NCBI GenBank assembly: GCA_000247545.1
Contig: CP003316.1
Span: forward strand, 2,265,233 to 2,329,232
Length of the DNA: 64,000 bases
Source of the DNA: Pyrobaculum oguniense TE7
Lineage (GTDB): Archaea > Thermoproteota > Thermoprotei > Thermoproteales > Thermoproteaceae
Direction: 5' to 3'
Each line of letters begins with the position of its first letter. Position 1 is the first letter of the stretch. The notes under the pieces are model-generated. The model had not been told where the DNA came from, searched no databases, and saw only the letters and a program-made list of their open reading frames with translations. The translations under genes and the position numbers were made by a program. Shown piece after piece: positions 62,068 to 64,000 of this stretch.

Positions 62068-62760
62068 GTGAACGCCGAATTGCTGGTGTGGTTTTATGCG
62101 GGTATCTTTGCCGGCGTTCTGTCTACGGCGGTGGAGGAGCCCGCCTATGCGTCAATCATCGTCATGCCGCTGATGTTAGCCGTGGGGGAGCAACCGCAGG
62201 TCGTCGTGTTGAGCTTTACGATCTCAACAGGTCTTTCAGGTTTGCTGAATTTAGTATACCAAAAATTCGGCGGACAGGGGGCGGTGATTCATTTTGACCG
62301 TCTACAGAGTGTCCCAGTACTACTCGGCGTGGTGATCGGCGTAGTCGTATACATAGTGCTTTCCTGGGAACTTCTAAAGTTTTTGATAGCTACCAGCGCT
62401 TTAGCGACTGCTGTTAAGATAGCCTCCCCTGAAATCTTCCCCATAAAGGCCCCGGCGCGGCTGAGGAGCGTTGTCAACTTCCTAGCAGGCTTCCTAGACT
62501 CCATATTAGGCACGACACTGTCATTTGCCTTCGTCAGAGTCATATTCGGCGAAGTGGAGGCCCTTATCCCCCTTCTTCGCACGTTAGAGGCAACTGAGGC
62601 CGTTGCGTTGAAGGGCAAGGTAATTATCGGCGGCATACTTGCAGGTCTGGGGATCTTCACAGGTCAGCGCCTAGTGTCCTGCACCCGCTCTAAACTAGCT
62701 GAATACGCTGTCACTACCGCCCTAGCAGTATTCGCCATATGGATACTGATTTTGTCGTGA
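62068..62760 (+). CDS. TauE/SafE-like membrane transporter
   Basis: This 230-residue integral membrane protein has about seven hydrophobic helices and two similar halves (AGIFAGVLSTAVEEPAYASIIVMPLM, and FLAGFLDSILGTTLSFAFV). This matches the pattern of DUF81/TauE sulfite or sulfonate exporters. Assignment is by topology and the repeated Gly-rich helix starts, so it is moderate. The GTG at 62068 is about 23 bp from a CTTTTAAAAT box. Confidence 0.6.
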   Translation: MNAELLVWFYAGIFAGVLSTAVEEPAYASIIVMPLMLAVGEQPQVVVLSFTISTGLSGLLNLVYQKFGGQGAVIHFDRLQSVPVLLGVVIGVVVYIVLSWELLKFLIATSALATAVKIASPEIFPIKAPARLRSVVNFLAGFLDSILGTTLSFAFVRVIFGEVEALIPLLRTLEATEAVALKGKVIIGGILAGLGIFTGQRLVSCTRSKLAEYAVTTALAVFAIWILILS

Positions 62761-62837
62761 CTTCCATAGTCGCCGTAGGGTCTGAGATAAAAAAGACGGC
62801 GTGAGCCAAAAAACTAAGGCTTTGTGCGGTTTAAGGC

Positions 62838-64000
62838 CTATTTCAGCGCGTTCTTGAACTGCTCCCTGAGTACTTTCTTGTCTATCTTGCCCGTTCCGGT
62901 GAGCGGCAACTGGTTGACGAATATCACCTTGTCAGGTAGCCACCACTTGGGTATCTTCCCCGCGTCGACGAATTTCTGCAAGTGGTTTATTATGTCTTGC
63001 TCCGTGGCCGCAGCGCCCGGCTTGAGGATCACCACGGCGACTGGGCGCTCGCCCCACTTCTCGTGTGGGACTCCGATGACTGCGACTTGCGCGACGGCGG
63101 GGTGTGTGGCGATTAAGTCTTCTAGTTGCAGGGAGGATATCCACTCGCCCCCGGATTTGATAACGTCTTTGGCCCTGTCCACTATGCGGAGGCGGCCGTC
63201 TGGATACCACACGGCGACGTCGCCGGTTCTGAACCAGCCCCCTCGGAATGACTCTCTGGTCTTCTCGGGGTCTCCCAAGTATTCAGGCGTCACCCAAGGC
63301 GCCTTAACGATTATCTCTCCCATAGTCTTCCCGTCGCGCGGGACGGGGTTGAGATTCTCGTCGGCTACCACCAGGTCTACAAACGGTATGGGCAGACCCG
63401 TCGCTGTTAGGACGCTGTAGTACTCCTCGACGTCTTGAGGCAACTTCTCCGTGGGTCTGAAATACCCAAGCGTCAGGACCGGCGCTGTCTCCGTGAGCCC
63501 GTAGCCAACTCTCGGGATGAACCCGGCTTCGGCCGCTCTTTTCGCCAGCTCCTTCGGGAGGGCTGCGCCGCCTACGACAAATATTGGCTTCACCTCTCTA
63601 ATCTTGTTTACGTACTTGGGAAACTCGGGCGCCGTGAGCAACATATAGAGCATTGTCGGCACGCCTGCCAAGCTCTTCACCCTCTCTTCCGCTATTAGCT
63701 TAACCACGTGGTTGGGGTCAAACCGGCCGGGGTACACTTGCCTCCACCCCATAAGGGCGAAGGTCCAGGGCGTGCCCCAGCCGTGGACGTGGAACATGGG
63801 GACCAGCTGTAGGAAGGTGCACACCTCCTCAGCGCACTCAGGCCTCGCGAAGCCCCGAGCCACTGAAAACATCAAGGCGCTGGACATGGTGTGTAGCGTT
63901 AGCGCCCTGTGGGTGAAGTAGGCGCCCTTCGGCTTGCCGGTAGTCCCGCTGGTGTATCCAATTGTCGCGATGGTGTCCTCGCTGAGATCGGGGAAGGGCC
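62838..64000 (-). CDS. AMP-forming acyl-CoA synthetase (partial, N-terminus outside window)
   Basis: The frame runs off the right edge. The part seen has the P-loop-like TSGTTGKPKG near the window end, then the adenylate blocks YGLTETAP, GWFRTGDVAVWYPDGRL and the hinge RAKDVIKSGGEWIS, ending in LTGTGKIDKKVLRE with the catalytic Lys. About 387 residues are visible of an expected 530-560. An internal ATG at 63887 is not the start, because the SGTTG motif lies upstream of it in frame. It could activate fatty or aromatic acids; it is not adjacent to the beta-oxidation cluster. Confidence 0.9.
   Translation of the reverse strand, partial: PFPDLSEDTIATIGYTSGTTGKPKGAYFTHRALTLHTMSSALMFSVARGFARPECAEEVCTFLQLVPMFHVHGWGTPWTFALMGWRQVYPGRFDPNHVVKLIAEERVKSLAGVPTMLYMLLTAPEFPKYVNKIREVKPIFVVGGAALPKELAKRAAEAGFIPRVGYGLTETAPVLTLGYFRPTEKLPQDVEEYYSVLTATGLPIPFVDLVVADENLNPVPRDGKTMGEIIVKAPWVTPEYLGDPEKTRESFRGGWFRTGDVAVWYPDGRLRIVDRAKDVIKSGGEWISSLQLEDLIATHPAVAQVAVIGVPHEKWGERPVAVVILKPGAAATEQDIINHLQKFVDAGKIPKWWLPDKVIFVNQLPLTGTGKIDKKVLREQFKNALK

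Overview
The window is archaeal chromosome, most likely from a Pyrobaculum-type member of the Thermoproteales. I base this on several signs. Most genes, or first genes of operons, have an A/T-rich box A centred about 22-27 bp upstream of an ATG or GTG start, which is the leaderless crenarchaeal pattern. GTG starts are common. There is a PaREP1-family gene, crenarchaeal Rpo7/Spt4, NAC and L10e genes, an isolated 5S rRNA gene, and several compact C/D box sRNA candidates at the ends of genes. No CRISPR array, intact insertion sequence or tRNA gene was recognised.

Layout. 1-3.6 kb: a cut-off secreted protein, then the alternative heme (siroheme) route (fused AhbA/AhbB-like siroheme decarboxylase, HemC, radical SAM/SPASM enzyme). 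3.9-16.2 kb: housekeeping genes (UppP, queuosine-precursor transporter, TrpC, cation efflux, site-2-type protease, TIP49/RuvB-like ATPase, citrate synthase, malic enzyme, Rpo7, Spt4). 16.3-25.8 kb: translation and protein homeostasis (AlaS, NAC, L10e, PAC2-domain protein, L5, m5C RNA methyltransferase). This stretch contains two places where the 3' end of a gene recurs 1.1 or 3.0 kb downstream, with accessory DNA in between. The first interval holds the PaREP1 gene. The second holds a CPBP protease, a PH-like membrane protein, a Tat-signal protein, a frameshifted radical SAM/SPASM gene and an unannotated 50-residue membrane peptide. Together these look like a small peptide-maturation or immunity island.

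28.8-35.7 kb: a HEPN/nucleotidyltransferase pair, EtfBA, a proteasome beta subunit that lacks the catalytic Thr1, RtcA, 5S rRNA, a C/D box sRNA, a SAM-hydrolase family protein and a NOG1-like GTPase. 35.7-54.7 kb: a contiguous minus-strand catabolic region of 18 genes. It comprises a Liv-type ABC importer, two class III CoA-transferases, acyl-CoA dehydrogenase, two crotonases, 3-hydroxyacyl-CoA dehydrogenase, SDR and zinc dehydrogenases, two thiolases (one paired with a DUF35 protein), a thioesterase, an HSL esterase and a cysteine-free HpaB/4-hydroxybutyryl-CoA-dehydratase homologue. The inferred job is uptake, CoA activation and beta-oxidation of an unidentified carboxylic acid, with electrons probably passing to EtfBA. 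Palindromes sit upstream of two of its promoters.

54.8-64 kb: wyosine synthase Taw1, a Nudix hydrolase, a C/D sRNA, a decayed GlcF-like iron-sulfur pseudogene, a VapBC pair, an ABC-2 exporter, about 1 kb of apparently non-coding DNA, a second Nudix enzyme, a TauE-like membrane protein and a cut-off acyl-CoA synthetase. All calls come from reading the sequence; no database search was run.
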